From Pseudarthrobacter polychromogenes (GTDB lineage: Bacteria > Actinomycetota > Actinomycetes > Actinomycetales > Micrococcaceae), in assembly GCF_014644495.1 (NCBI RefSeq), contig NZ_BMKU01000004.1, positions 277,478 to 341,477 on the forward strand: a stretch of DNA of 64,000 nt, in the 5' to 3' direction. A program made the position numbers and the translations under genes. Of this stretch, positions 16,278 to 25,734 are shown one piece after another (the first letter of the stretch is position 1; each line of letters begins with the position of its first letter). The notes beneath the pieces were generated by a model. It was not told the origin of the DNA and searched no databases. It saw nothing but the letters and a program-made list of their open reading frames with translations.

Positions 16278-18620
16278 ATGGCCCTGATCTCCGCGGACCG
16301 CGAAAGATTCCCCAACAACCCCTGGCAGCTCGTGGAAACCCGCCACGAACAGGGCAACGAGGGCACCCTGGAAACCCTCTTCGCCCTGGGAAACGGCCAC
16401 CTGGGAATCCGCGGCGCCCACTGGGCGGCAGCCGACTCAGACCTCCCAGGCAGCTTCATCAACGGGCTGCACGAAATCTGGGACATCAAGCACGCCGAAA
16501 ACGCCTTCGGGTTCGCCCGCACCGGCCAGCGCATCCTCTACATCCCGGACGCCAACAACTTCAGCGTCGTCCTTGACGGGGAGTCCCTCAGCCTTGCGGA
16601 GTCCGAGGTGCTGGACTACCGGCGCTCCGTTGACTTTTCCACCGGCGTCTACGAATGCCGGGTCACCTGGCAGTGCCGTTCCGGCGCCGTCGTCACCACC
16701 ACCGAACGGCGTGCCGTCGGATTCGCGTCCCGGGGAAGCCTTGGCATCTCGCTGGAGGTGTCCACGGACCGCGAGGTCTCCGTGGACGTGACCTCCTCCC
16801 TGGTCAACCGGCAGGACCAGCCCGTGGAGGACCACTCCGTCCACGATCCCCGCCGTGCGGGCCGGCACGCCGGACGCGTCCTGCTGCCCCTGCGCCTTGA
16901 CGGCGGCGACGGGTCGCTCCGGCTGGCCTGGGAAGCCGCCGAATCAAAGCAGCGGGTGGGGGTCGCGGTGGACCACTGGACCTCAGCGGGCCATCAGCCG
17001 TTCGAGACGCTTGTGGACCAGGACTACAGCAGCGTCCGCTACGTCCTGGCGGTCAGCCCCGGCGAGCCGTTCCGCCTGGAAAAGAGCGTCAGCTATGCCG
17101 CAGGACGGGCCATCCAGGAACCGTCCGTGGACCCGGCCGCCGTCGCCGAGGAGGGCCTGCGCCCGGTCGGTGACATCTTTGCCGAGAGCAAGGCGCACTA
17201 CCGGGACTACTGGGCCGCCTCGGACATCGTGGTGACCAGCCAGTCCGTGCTGCAGCAGGCCATCCGGTGGAACCTGTTCCAGCTCGCCCAGGCAACGGCC
17301 CGCGCCGACGTCGCCGGAATTCCCGCGAAGGGCGTGACGGGCTCCGGCTACGAGGGCCACTATTTCTGGGACCAGGAGGTTTACCTCCTGCCCTACCTCA
17401 CCTACACCAACCCCGACGGCGCCCGAAAGGTTCTCGAGTTCCGCCACGGCATGCTCCCCGAAGCCCAGGTCCGGGCCAAGGAACTGAGCGTGGACGGCGC
17501 GCTGTTCCCGTGGCGCACCATCAACGGGCTCGAGGCCAGTGCCTACTACGCCGCAGGCACGGCCCAGTTCCACATTGCGGCCGCGATCGCCTTCGCCACC
17601 AACCGGTACGTGTGGGCCACGAAGGACGCCGGTTTCCGCGACGGGATGGGCGCCGAACTGCTCATTGAAACGGCGCGCATGTGGATCTCCCTGGGCTTCT
17701 TCGGCAAGGACGGGCTCTTCCACATCCACGGCGTCACCGGCCCTGACGAGTACACCGCCGTGGTCAACGACAACCTGTACACCAATGTGATGGCGCGGTT
17801 TAATCTGCGCGCCGCCGCGGCCCTGGAGCATGCCGGCATCAGCGACGAGGAGCGGCAGTTGTGGGAAGCGGCTGCGAACCGCATGCAGCTGCCGTTCGAT
17901 GAACGGATGCAGGTGCATTCCCAGGACAACGACTTCATGCACCTGGAGCCGTGGGACTGGAACACGCCCCGGTCAAAGTACCCTTTGCTGCTGCACTTCC
18001 ACCCCCTGGTGATCTACCGCCACCAGGTCCTGAAGCAGGCGGACACCGTCCTGGCGATGTTCCTGCAGTGGCAGGATTTCACGGCTGAGGAGAAACACCG
18101 GGCCTTCGACTTCTACGATCCCCTGACAACCGGCGATTCGACACTGTCCGCCTGCGTCCAGGGCATCATGGCCGCCGAGGTGGGGTACTCCCGCGAGGCG
18201 CTGGAACACTTCACCAACGCCGTGTTCATCGACCTTGACGACACCCACGGCAACACCATCGACGGCGTGCACATTGCCTCCACCGGCGGGGTGTGGAGCT
18301 CGCTGGTTTGCGGGTTTGCCGGTTTGCGGGACCAGGGCCCGGTTCCGTACTTCGATCCGCGCCTCCCGGCGGAGTGGGACGGACTGGCCTTCCACCTCAA
18401 GATCCAGGGCCGCCTGCTGCTGGTGGAACTCGAGACCGGCTCCATCACGCTGACCGTCCCCGAAGGGGAGCCGTTGGCGGTGGACGTCCGCGGCCAGCAG
18501 CTCACGGTGGGCGCAGAACCCGTCAAGGTGGCACTGGAGCCCGTGCCGCAGCCGGAACCCACGGTGTTCCCCAGCGGACATCCGACGGCGAGCATCCCGG
18601 TGGTGCGTGCCAACAGCTGA
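16278..18620 (+). CDS. Glycoside hydrolase family 65 disaccharide phosphorylase (maltose/trehalose/kojibiose type)
   Basis: 780 residues: N-terminal beta-sandwich (about 1-260), linker, (alpha/alpha)6 catalytic barrel and a C-terminal beta domain. HYFWDQEVYLLPYL and the general acid E491 in TGPDEYTAVVND match GH65. The absence of a signal peptide and the pgmB partner favour an intracellular inverting phosphorylase that cleaves an alpha-glucoside with phosphate to beta-glucose 1-phosphate and glucose. Maltose, trehalose or kojibiose cannot be separated by eye. The ATG at 16278 has GAAGGACC upstream; a longer open frame overlapping pgmB is a shadow. Confidence 0.92.
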   Translation: MALISADRERFPNNPWQLVETRHEQGNEGTLETLFALGNGHLGIRGAHWAAADSDLPGSFINGLHEIWDIKHAENAFGFARTGQRILYIPDANNFSVVLDGESLSLAESEVLDYRRSVDFSTGVYECRVTWQCRSGAVVTTTERRAVGFASRGSLGISLEVSTDREVSVDVTSSLVNRQDQPVEDHSVHDPRRAGRHAGRVLLPLRLDGGDGSLRLAWEAAESKQRVGVAVDHWTSAGHQPFETLVDQDYSSVRYVLAVSPGEPFRLEKSVSYAAGRAIQEPSVDPAAVAEEGLRPVGDIFAESKAHYRDYWAASDIVVTSQSVLQQAIRWNLFQLAQATARADVAGIPAKGVTGSGYEGHYFWDQEVYLLPYLTYTNPDGARKVLEFRHGMLPEAQVRAKELSVDGALFPWRTINGLEASAYYAAGTAQFHIAAAIAFATNRYVWATKDAGFRDGMGAELLIETARMWISLGFFGKDGLFHIHGVTGPDEYTAVVNDNLYTNVMARFNLRAAAALEHAGISDEERQLWEAAANRMQLPFDERMQVHSQDNDFMHLEPWDWNTPRSKYPLLLHFHPLVIYRHQVLKQADTVLAMFLQWQDFTAEEKHRAFDFYDPLTTGDSTLSACVQGIMAAEVGYSREALEHFTNAVFIDLDDTHGNTIDGVHIASTGGVWSSLVCGFAGLRDQGPVPYFDPRLPAEWDGLAFHLKIQGRLLLVELETGSITLTVPEGEPLAVDVRGQQLTVGAEPVKVALEPVPQPEPTVFPSGHPTASIPVVRANS

Positions 18621-18626
18621 GTGCGG

Positions 18627-18654
18627 GGCGGCGGGGGCCTAGTCTCCCGCCGCC
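18627..18654. terminator. Hairpin across convergent gene ends
   Basis: A perfect 9-bp stem (GGCGGCGGG with CCCGCCGCC) whose loop contains the stop codon of the minus-strand MFS gene. It starts six bases after the GH65 stop. No clear T tract follows on either strand. Confidence 0.45.
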
Positions 18655-19994
18655 GTCGTGCGTTCCAGCGCAGGTTCCTGGTCCAGGGGGTGGGCCAGTT
18701 CGTCGGCGGGCATCCGCGCAATAGCCATGGCGATGACTGCCATCACAGGGCATACGCCGCCGGCCACCAGGAAGATCAGCCAGATGGGCAGCACCTCGGC
18801 GGCCGGCCCGGCCAGCGCCATGGACACCGGCATCAGGGCCAGTGAGACGAAGAAATCCAGGCTGGAGACACGGCCCAGGAGGTGCGGCGGAACCCGCCGC
18901 TGGAGCAGGGTGCCCCAGATGACCATGCCCACGCTGCCGGTGGCACCGAAGATGAACAGCGCCGCTGCGATTGCCCAGAAACTGTCCATAACGCCGACGG
19001 CGGCCAGCGGCAGGCTGCCCGCACCCCAGGACACCATCATCACCGTGAGGTAGCGGCGCGGCAGCCGGAAGGACGCGGTCAACAGCGAGCCCAGCGCGGC
19101 GCCGACCCCCATCACGGCCAGCAGGAAGCCGAACATGCGGGAATCACCCGCCAGCTGGTCGCGGACCACGAACGGCAGCAGGACCTCGATGGGGCCGATC
19201 AGGAACAGGACCGAGATGCAGGCCCACACCAGCGTCCACAACAGCCACGGGGTGCCAAGCGTGTAGATGACCCCTTCGCGCAGGTCGTGGAAGAAGGACC
19301 GCCTGCGCACCTCACCGCCCTCGGCACCGGGAGTGCCATCGGCTGCGGCGCCGCCCTCCGGCCCGCCTGCACCGTCCGCCGCTCCGTTGGCGGGAGCGGC
19401 CAGTGCGTGCTGGCCCAGGAAATTCAGGACGATGAACGCCAGGAGGTGGCACACCGCCACCGCCGTGACCGCGTGCGACGGCGAGAGGGCAGCCACCACG
19501 ATTCCAGCCACGGCCGGACCGGCCGCCTGCTGGAGGACGGGACGCATGGACCCTTCCATTCCGTTGGCAGCCAGCAGGTCCTGGGCGGGAAGGATGCGCG
19601 GCAGGATTGCGGAGTAGGCAGGAAAGAAGAACGCCGCGCCGACACCCAGGACGAAGGAACCCGCCGCGACGTGCCACAGCTGGAGCAGGCCCGTCATGGC
19701 GAGTCCGCTGACGGCCGCTATCACTGCGAGGTTGGCGCCCTCCACGGCAATGATCAGCCGGCGCTGGGGGATCCGGTCGGCAGCGATGCCGCCGGCGAGG
19801 ACGAACGCCACCAGGCCCACGCTGCCGGCGGCGGCCACCATGGACAGTTCCAGCGGACCGCCGCCCAAATGGATCACCTGGTAGACCATGGCCACGGCCC
19901 ACATGCCGGAACCAAAGATTGAGATGGCCAGCGCTGCGATCAGTACCCTGTACTCGCGGTGGGCAAAGGGCCGCAGGGCCTTGGGGGTGGGCAT
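18639..19994 (-). CDS. MFS transporter, EntS/MFS_3-like exporter
   Basis: 451 residues with 12 predicted membrane segments; the central loop (about 205-235) is long and rich in Gly, Ala and Glu. The N-terminus PFAHREYRVLIAALAISIFG and the loop GGIAADRIPQRRLI are typical of the MFS_3 group, which includes the enterobactin exporter and macrolide efflux proteins. The substrate is unknown. The ATG has no ribosome site, so the mRNA may be nearly leaderless. It converges on the GH65 gene. Confidence 0.8.
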   Translation of the reverse strand: MPTPKALRPFAHREYRVLIAALAISIFGSGMWAVAMVYQVIHLGGGPLELSMVAAAGSVGLVAFVLAGGIAADRIPQRRLIIAVEGANLAVIAAVSGLAMTGLLQLWHVAAGSFVLGVGAAFFFPAYSAILPRILPAQDLLAANGMEGSMRPVLQQAAGPAVAGIVVAALSPSHAVTAVAVCHLLAFIVLNFLGQHALAAPANGAADGAGGPEGGAAADGTPGAEGGEVRRRSFFHDLREGVIYTLGTPWLLWTLVWACISVLFLIGPIEVLLPFVVRDQLAGDSRMFGFLLAVMGVGAALGSLLTASFRLPRRYLTVMMVSWGAGSLPLAAVGVMDSFWAIAAALFIFGATGSVGMVIWGTLLQRRVPPHLLGRVSSLDFFVSLALMPVSMALAGPAAEVLPIWLIFLVAGGVCPVMAVIAMAIARMPADELAHPLDQEPALERTTAAGD

Positions 19995-20094
19995 AGGCTA
20001 AGTCTAGGCTTTGGGCGCGCTCCGGAGGAGCCCCGCAGGCCTGTCCCGGATGGGACGCGGCGGGTGGGTGGCCGCTCGTGCGGTGGCCTAATGT

Positions 20095-20106
20095 TAAGCA
20101 ACCTTA
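20095..20106. promoter_or_regulatory. TAAGCATGCTTA-type motif, copy 2
   Basis: TAAGCAACCTTA, 51-62 bp before the ATG at 20157. The identical 12-mer recurs at 39070 before the sigma factor gene. Confidence 0.5.
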
Positions 20107-20156
20107 GTATGAGGAATTCCGGCACAGGCGTGCCGGCGAGACAAGCAGAGGTGACC

Positions 20157-20969
20157 ATGGCCAAGCGCAGCAATCCCGCAGTACGGATAGCGCAGGAAAC
20201 TGCCCACAACGCGGTGTTCGACGCAGACGGGAAGCCCAAACCGGGCGTCCACAACATGCTCCTGAAGGCGGTGGAGATCCAGCGCCCGCTGGTGGTGGCC
20301 TACATCCGCCGGCTGCAGAGGAAGCACCCCCGGGCCACAGCCGCCCAGCTTGCCGACATCCTTGAACGCGACTACCTCCGCGCGGTCACCGGGGGCGGTG
20401 CGCTGGTAGGTGCTACCGCCGTCGTGCCCGGCGTGGGCACCGTGGCATCCCTCGGACTGTCCGCCGCCGCAACCGTCGGGTTCCTGGAAGCAACAGCCCT
20501 CTACTCCACCTCGCTGGCCGAACTGCACGGGATCCGGCTGACCAACCCCGAGAAGGCCAGCACCATGGTCATGGCCATCATGCTGGGTGAGGAAGGGACG
20601 GCGCTTTTGGGGACCCTCAGCGGCCAGGCTGCCGGCAGGGAAGTGAACGCCAACAAGGCCTGGGGCAATGCCCTGTCCAAGTCCATGGCCGTGCCGGGCT
20701 TCGGCAGCATCCGGAACAGGATCCAGAAGGCGTTCCTCAAGAACCTCCTCAAGCGGCAGGGCTCCGCGCTGTTCGGCCGGGCGCTGCCGTTCGGCATCGG
20801 CGCGGTGGTGGGCGGAGCCGGTAACCTCATGATGGGCCGTGCGGTGGTGTCCAACGCCAAGGAGGCGTTTGGGCCCATGCCGGACACCATCCCCGGAGAG
20901 CTCACAGCCGCCGCGGCGGCCCAGGACACCCCGACGCTGGAAGGCAAAACTTTTGGATCTCAACGCTGA
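20157..20969 (+). CDS. Conserved hypothetical membrane-associated protein
   Basis: 270 residues, not assigned to a family with certainty. After a basic N-terminus there is a Gly/Ala/Val-rich hydrophobic stretch (about 80-125) and a second one around 210-245 (FGIGAVVGGAGNLMMG), suggesting membrane association; a loose resemblance to EcsC-type proteins was considered but cannot be supported. The ATG at 20157 follows AGAGGTG, and the open frame upstream overlaps the divergent MFS promoter. The 3' end overlaps pxpA by 17 bases. The TAAGCAACCTTA motif upstream suggests shared control with stress genes. Confidence 0.7.
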   Translation: MAKRSNPAVRIAQETAHNAVFDADGKPKPGVHNMLLKAVEIQRPLVVAYIRRLQRKHPRATAAQLADILERDYLRAVTGGGALVGATAVVPGVGTVASLGLSAAATVGFLEATALYSTSLAELHGIRLTNPEKASTMVMAIMLGEEGTALLGTLSGQAAGREVNANKAWGNALSKSMAVPGFGSIRNRIQKAFLKNLLKRQGSALFGRALPFGIGAVVGGAGNLMMGRAVVSNAKEAFGPMPDTIPGELTAAAAAQDTPTLEGKTFGSQR

Positions 20970-21702
20970 CCTTGGCGAATCATTCGGCTCCTGGCGGATG
21001 GGGGACGACGCCGCAATGTTCCAGCTGGTCACCAGTGCCAACGTGGCGTGCGGCTTCCACGCGGGGGACCCCGTCACCATGCTGGACAGCTGCCGGGCAG
21101 CCTACGAGCTCGATGTGACTGTCGGCGCCCACGTGGGGTACCGGGACCTGGCCGGTTTCGGCCGCCGCTCGCTGGACATGAGCTTCGACGAGCTCTTCGG
21201 CGACGTGCTGTACCAGCTGGGAGCGCTCGACGGCGTTGCCCACGCCGTGGGTGCCTCCGTGGACTACGTGAAGCCGCACGGGGCCCTGTACAACCGGCTG
21301 GTCCACGATGCCGAACAGGCGTCGGCCGTGGTGGCCGCGGTAAACGCGTACGATCCCGGCCTGCCCATCCTGGGGCTCCCGGATTCCGAGCTCCTGAAGC
21401 AGGCCACGGACGCCGGGCATCCGGTGTTCATCGAGGCGTTCGTGGACCGCGCCTACCGGGCGGACGGCACGCTGGTTCCGCGCTCGGAGGAGGGTGCCGT
21501 GCTGCAGGACGTCGACGCGATTGTTGAGCGGGCCGTGCGGCTGGCTGCCAAGGGCGAAGTGGTGGCCGTGGACGGAACAGTGGTCCAGGTCAGGCCCGAT
21601 TCCCTGTGCATCCACGGCGATACGCCGGGCGCGGTGGGGATGGCTGCCGCCGTCCGGGCAGGACTGGAAGCGGCCGGCATTGAACTGGAGTCCTTCGCCT
21701 AG
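20953..21702 (+). CDS. pxpA: 5-oxoprolinase subunit A (LamB/YcsF family)
   Basis: 249 residues matching LamB/YcsF throughout: DLNADLGESFG at the start, then NVACGFHAGDP, GAHVGYRDLAGFGRR, KPHGALYN and IHGDTPGAV. The family is the PxpA subunit that, with PxpB and PxpC, hydrolyses 5-oxoproline to glutamate using ATP. The start is most likely TTG at 20953 (L/M-DLNADLGE), eight bases after GGAAGG and overlapping the upstream gene, because family members begin at this point. No pxpB or pxpC is in the window, so the partners must be elsewhere. Confidence 0.9.
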   Translation: MDLNADLGESFGSWRMGDDAAMFQLVTSANVACGFHAGDPVTMLDSCRAAYELDVTVGAHVGYRDLAGFGRRSLDMSFDELFGDVLYQLGALDGVAHAVGASVDYVKPHGALYNRLVHDAEQASAVVAAVNAYDPGLPILGLPDSELLKQATDAGHPVFIEAFVDRAYRADGTLVPRSEEGAVLQDVDAIVERAVRLAAKGEVVAVDGTVVQVRPDSLCIHGDTPGAVGMAAAVRAGLEAAGIELESFA

Positions 21703-23057
21703 CCGAAAATCAGGTGTGCCACCGTAAAGATGGCAAGCCCGGCCAGCGCCCCCACCACGGTGCCGTTGATCCGGATGAACTGCAGGTCCTTGCCCACCTG
21801 GAGCTCGATCTTCTGCGACGTTTCCTTGGCATCCCAGCGGGCCACGGTGTCCGTGATGACCCCCGCAATGTCCGAACGGTAGGTCCGCACCAGGTAGCCC
21901 GCAGCGTCGCCGATCCACGCGTTGACCTTGCCGGCCAGTTCGGGGTCGCTGACCAGCCGGGAGCCGAAGTCCCGCACGGCCGCCTTGAACTTCACGGTCA
22001 GTTCGCTGTCGGGATCGTCCACGGCGCCCAGAAGCGCGTTCTTGACGGTGCCCCAGGTGCGGGAGGCCAGTTCGCGCACCTCGGGGTCGCCCAGCACCTG
22101 GGCCTTGATGTCCTCGGCGCGGGCGATCATCGCAGGATCATGCTGGAGGTCCTGGGCAAGGTCGTTCAGGTACTTGTCGATGGACTGCCGGACCTGGTGG
22201 TTGGGGTCTGCCTGGACAGCCCGGACGAACTTGAGGATCTCCACATAGACCTTGTCGCCCACCAGGCCGTCCACGAACTGCGGGACCCATGTGGGGGAGC
22301 GGTCGGACACCAGGTGGGTGACCGTGTCGTGGTTGTCGTCCACCCAGTCGGCGGCGCGGTCCACCAGCAGGTCCACCAGGTTGTGGTGGTGCCCGTCGCG
22401 GAAGATCCGTTCGGCCATCTTGCCCACCGGCGGCCCCCACGGCGGAGTCAGCAGGTGCTTACGCACCATTCCCTCGATGACCGCCTGGACGTCGTCGTCG
22501 TTCAGTACTTTGAACAGGCCGCGGATGACGGCGGCGCCTTCCTTGGCCACCCGCTCGGAACCGGCGGGCGTGGCAAGCCACTCGCCCGCCCTGCGGGCGA
22601 TATTCACGCTGGCGAGCTTGTCCTGGACCACCTGCTCCGAGAGGAAGTTGGTCTCCACGAACTCGCCCAGCGAGGCGCCGATCTGGTCCTTCCGGCGCGG
22701 AATGATGGCAGTGTGCGGGATCTTGATGCCCATGGGGTATTTGAACAGCGCCGTGACCGCGAACCAGTCAGCCAATGCGCCCACCATGCCGCCTTCGGCC
22801 GCCGCGCGCACGTACTGGAGCCACGGATACTCCTTCTGCAGCGCGAACGCGAAGACGAAGATCACGGCCATCACCAGCAGCAGCCCCAGGGCCACCAGCT
22901 TCATTTTCCGCAGCGCTGCCGCCTTTTCGGCGTCGCCCTCACTCAGCTGGTGGCCGACGGCGGCCCGCGCCTCCGCATGGCCCCTCGAGGGCGGTGGTGT
23001 GGAAGGGGTGGGCCCGCCGGGTGATTCCCGGGTAGTTGGCTCAGAGTTCACCTGCAT
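21699..23057 (-). CDS. DUF445 family membrane protein
   Basis: 452 residues: a polar N-terminus, one membrane segment (about 55-75), then the DUF445 signature GGMVGALADWFAVTALFKYP, a long helical, Asp-rich extramembrane body and a C-terminal hydrophobic segment ending VAHLIFG. DUF445 proteins resemble E. coli YjiN and have no established role. The stop overlaps the pxpA stop region by four bases (convergent). No ribosome site is evident before the ATG. Confidence 0.88.
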   Translation of the reverse strand: MQVNSEPTTRESPGGPTPSTPPPSRGHAEARAAVGHQLSEGDAEKAAALRKMKLVALGLLLVMAVIFVFAFALQKEYPWLQYVRAAAEGGMVGALADWFAVTALFKYPMGIKIPHTAIIPRRKDQIGASLGEFVETNFLSEQVVQDKLASVNIARRAGEWLATPAGSERVAKEGAAVIRGLFKVLNDDDVQAVIEGMVRKHLLTPPWGPPVGKMAERIFRDGHHHNLVDLLVDRAADWVDDNHDTVTHLVSDRSPTWVPQFVDGLVGDKVYVEILKFVRAVQADPNHQVRQSIDKYLNDLAQDLQHDPAMIARAEDIKAQVLGDPEVRELASRTWGTVKNALLGAVDDPDSELTVKFKAAVRDFGSRLVSDPELAGKVNAWIGDAAGYLVRTYRSDIAGVITDTVARWDAKETSQKIELQVGKDLQFIRINGTVVGALAGLAIFTVAHLIFG

Positions 23058-23106
23058 GTGCCAAGCCTAGTCCCGCAGCGCGGGGCCGGTCGGCTACCGT
23101 GTCTGC

Positions 23107-24006
23107 ATGACTACTGATGAGTCAGCGCCGCAACGGCCGTTGGTCTTTGCCCACCGCGGCTCCAGCGCCGCGTTCGCCGAACACACCCGCGCCGCCTACC
23201 TGCAGGCCCTGGCAGACGGCGCCGACGGCGTGGAGTGCGACGTCCACCTCACGCGTGACCAGCACGTTGTCCTCCTGCATGACGCGAACCTGGACCGGAC
23301 CTCGGACGGAACGGGACCCGTTGCTGAACGCACCCTCCGGGAACTGCGGCACCTGGATGTCTCGTCATGGAAGGGCGTCCGCATCCCGGAGGCATACGGT
23401 GCCCGGTCAGAGCAGCTCCTGACGCTGCCGGAACTCCTGGACATCCTGCGTGGTGCCGGCCGGCCGGTGAAACTGGCGATCGAGCTCAAGCACCCCAGCC
23501 CGTACCAGCTCAAACTGGAGGACCGGGTCCTCGAGGTGCTCCGCAGCGAGGGGTGGGACCCCAAAAGCTCCTCCGTGGACAACGTGGCGGTGACCTTCAT
23601 GAGTTTCAGCCCGGACTCCGTCCGGCATGTGCTCAGCTCGGTTCCGCCGGAGTACATCTGCCAGTTGGTGGACGACGTGGACATCCGGGCGATCCGCGGC
23701 GGGCTGGGGTTCGGGATGATCACCGGCGGCGCAATTGCCAACCTGATGAGGGCAACCCAGGCCGAGGGCGAGAGGATCCTGGACAACGGCGATGTTGGCC
23801 TGGCCGGGCCCGGCATCGAGTATGTCCGCCGGCACCCCGCTGCCGTCCAGCGCTGGCTCGCGTCCGGCCGGCGCTTCCGGGTGTGGACGGTGGATTCGGA
23901 GCAGGACGTTGCGCTGTGTGCGGGACTGGGAATCCAGGAGATCACCACCAACGTGCCGGCCCGGGTCCTGGGCCAGCTGCAGGTTGCCTCGCCGCAGGGA
24001 AGGTAG
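23107..24006 (+). CDS. Glycerophosphodiester phosphodiesterase
   Basis: 299 residues of the GDPD TIM-barrel type. The first catalytic histidine is in FAHRGSSA, the metal ligands are in ECDVHLT and the second histidine in LLHDANLDRTSDG. It hydrolyses glycerophosphodiesters to glycerol 3-phosphate and an alcohol. There is no signal peptide, so it acts in the cytoplasm. It begins 50 bp from the divergent DUF445 gene. Confidence 0.92.
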   Translation: MTTDESAPQRPLVFAHRGSSAAFAEHTRAAYLQALADGADGVECDVHLTRDQHVVLLHDANLDRTSDGTGPVAERTLRELRHLDVSSWKGVRIPEAYGARSEQLLTLPELLDILRGAGRPVKLAIELKHPSPYQLKLEDRVLEVLRSEGWDPKSSSVDNVAVTFMSFSPDSVRHVLSSVPPEYICQLVDDVDIRAIRGGLGFGMITGGAIANLMRATQAEGERILDNGDVGLAGPGIEYVRRHPAAVQRWLASGRRFRVWTVDSEQDVALCAGLGIQEITTNVPARVLGQLQVASPQGR

Positions 24007-24092
24007 GGGCGCATGGAGGAGGTCCCGGACGGCGTGCCTCCCCTGGGCCTGACGGTTACAGGAGCCCGCCGCGCCTGTGGTTGAGTGGAGCC

Positions 24093-24554
24093 ATGCCTTT
24101 TCCCCGCTCCGGCCGGGCCGCCCAGACCCTCTCCGCTGCAGCCATGAGCGCACTGCTCCTGGCCAGCGCCATGAAACACTTCCGCGACCCCGCCTTCTAC
24201 CGCCAGGTGGTCCCGGGCTACCTCTGCCGTGACGATGAACCCGGCCGGGATGCCGCTCCCGCGCGTCCGCTTGCCCTCCTCTCCCGGGAGGAATGGATCG
24301 CCCTGAGCGGGCTGGTGGAACTGGCAGCCGCCGTCGGAATCCTTGTCCCCGGAACGCGGAAGGTGGCCGCCACGGGCACCGCAGTGATGTTCACCGCGTT
24401 CCTGGCCGGACACGTGGATGCGCTCCAGCGGGCGTACAGACCGCGGGGAACGCGGGCGCAGCGGAAGGTGCACACCGTCCGCCTGCCGCTGCAGGCGCCG
24501 CTCATTGCGTGGGCGTGGAGCCTGCGCCGGCCGGCCGGGGGAGCGCGTCCGTGA
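24093..24554 (+). CDS. DoxX-like membrane protein
   Basis: 153 residues with about four hydrophobic segments and the DoxX-like pattern KHFRDPAFYRQVVP followed by LSGLVELAAAVGILVP and a conserved Arg-rich end. DoxX relatives are small quinone- or redox-linked membrane proteins, but members of this type have no defined role. The ATG at 24093 has GTGGAG close upstream. Its stop overlaps the azlC start (GTGA), so it may form an operon with azlCD. Confidence 0.65.
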   Translation: MPFPRSGRAAQTLSAAAMSALLLASAMKHFRDPAFYRQVVPGYLCRDDEPGRDAAPARPLALLSREEWIALSGLVELAAAVGILVPGTRKVAATGTAVMFTAFLAGHVDALQRAYRPRGTRAQRKVHTVRLPLQAPLIAWAWSLRRPAGGARP

Positions 24555-25312
24555 CCCTGCTGGCATCCCCGGCGGTGCGGATGGGGATCTCCATCAGCAT
24601 AGCCACCGGACTGTACGGCGTATCCTTCGGGGCGCTCTCAGTGACGTCCGGGCTCGACTTCTGGCAAACGATGGCACTGAGCCTGCTCCTGTTCAGCGGC
24701 GGCTCGCAGTTCGCGTTCATCGGCGTGGTGGCCGGCGGCGGGTCCGGCATCGCGGCCATGAGCGCCGCCACCCTGCTGGGCATGCGCAACGGGATCTACG
24801 GCATGCAGCTCAACGCGCTCCTGCATCCCACCGGCTGGCGCAGGTACGTCGCAGCCCAGCTCACCATTGACGAGTCCACAGCAACCAGCTCCGGCCAGAC
24901 CGATCCCGCTGAACAGCGCCGGGGGTTCTGGGCGGCGGGCATCGGCATCTACGTGCTGTGGAACCTGTTCACCGCCATCGGTGCGCTCGCCGGGAGCGGC
25001 CTGGGCGACCCCAAGCAGTGGGGGCTGGACGGTGCGGCCGTGGCCGCGTTCCTGGGGCTGCTCTGGCCGCGGCTCAAGGGACGCGAGCCGGTGGCCATTG
25101 CCGCTGTATGTGCCGTGGCCACCGTCATCGCTGTGCCGTTCGTTCCCGCGGGCGTGCCAATCCTGGTGGCGGCCGTGGTGGCGGCGGTGATCGGCTGGTT
25201 CAGCCACGGCCGGCGTGACGAAGGCCTGGAGCCGGACGTGGACCCCTTCCGGGAACGCCACCACCACGGGGCGCACCGCGCAGGGGACACCGGTCCGGGG
25301 GCCGGCAAATGA
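24551..25312 (+). CDS. azlC: AzlC family branched-chain amino acid exporter subunit
   Basis: 253 residues with six or more membrane segments and the AzlC features YGVSFGALSVTSGLDFWQT and SGGSQFAFIGV near the start. With AzlD it forms the BrnFE/AzlCD-type exporter of branched-chain amino acids (and methionine in Corynebacterium). The GTG at 24551 overlaps the previous stop by four bases, with GGGGGAG seven bases upstream. The C-terminus is His- and Asp-rich and hydrophilic. Confidence 0.9.
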   Translation: MTLLASPAVRMGISISIATGLYGVSFGALSVTSGLDFWQTMALSLLLFSGGSQFAFIGVVAGGGSGIAAMSAATLLGMRNGIYGMQLNALLHPTGWRRYVAAQLTIDESTATSSGQTDPAEQRRGFWAAGIGIYVLWNLFTAIGALAGSGLGDPKQWGLDGAAVAAFLGLLWPRLKGREPVAIAAVCAVATVIAVPFVPAGVPILVAAVVAAVIGWFSHGRRDEGLEPDVDPFRERHHHGAHRAGDTGPGAGK

Positions 25313-25620
25313 GTCTCTGGATCTGGCTGCTGATTGCCTGTGCGCTGGCCTATGCATGGAAGCTGGTGGGCTACTTCGTTCCGGCCCGGCTGCTCGAAGA
25401 CCCTCGCATGTCGCGGGTGGCGGGCACCATGACCATCGGGCTGCTCGCCTCCCTGACTGTGGTGAACACGTTTGCCACAGGACAGTCGCTCGCTGCCGAT
25501 GCCAGGCTGGGTGCGCTGGTGGCCGCCGCCATAGCCCTGGCGCTCCGTGCGCCGTTCCTGGTGGTGGTCCTCGCCGGCGCGGGAACGGCTGCGCTGCTGA
25601 GGATCCTTGGCTGGAACTGA
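25309..25620 (+). CDS. azlD: AzlD family branched-chain amino acid exporter small subunit
   Basis: 103 residues with four hydrophobic segments and the AzlD pattern AWKLVGYFVPARLLEDPR. It is the small partner of AzlC. The start ATGA overlaps the azlC stop, indicating translational coupling and balanced production of the two subunits. Confidence 0.9.
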   Translation: MSLWIWLLIACALAYAWKLVGYFVPARLLEDPRMSRVAGTMTIGLLASLTVVNTFATGQSLAADARLGALVAAAIALALRAPFLVVVLAGAGTAALLRILGWN

Positions 25621-25734
25621 GGGCGTGGCCGGGACAAGCACACGGCCCCGCCATGTGATGCCGCTCACGTTCATTGTGCTTTCCCGGTTGTACTATGAAA
25701 GCGGCTATGCAGTCGGCCGTGGAATTTCGCATGA

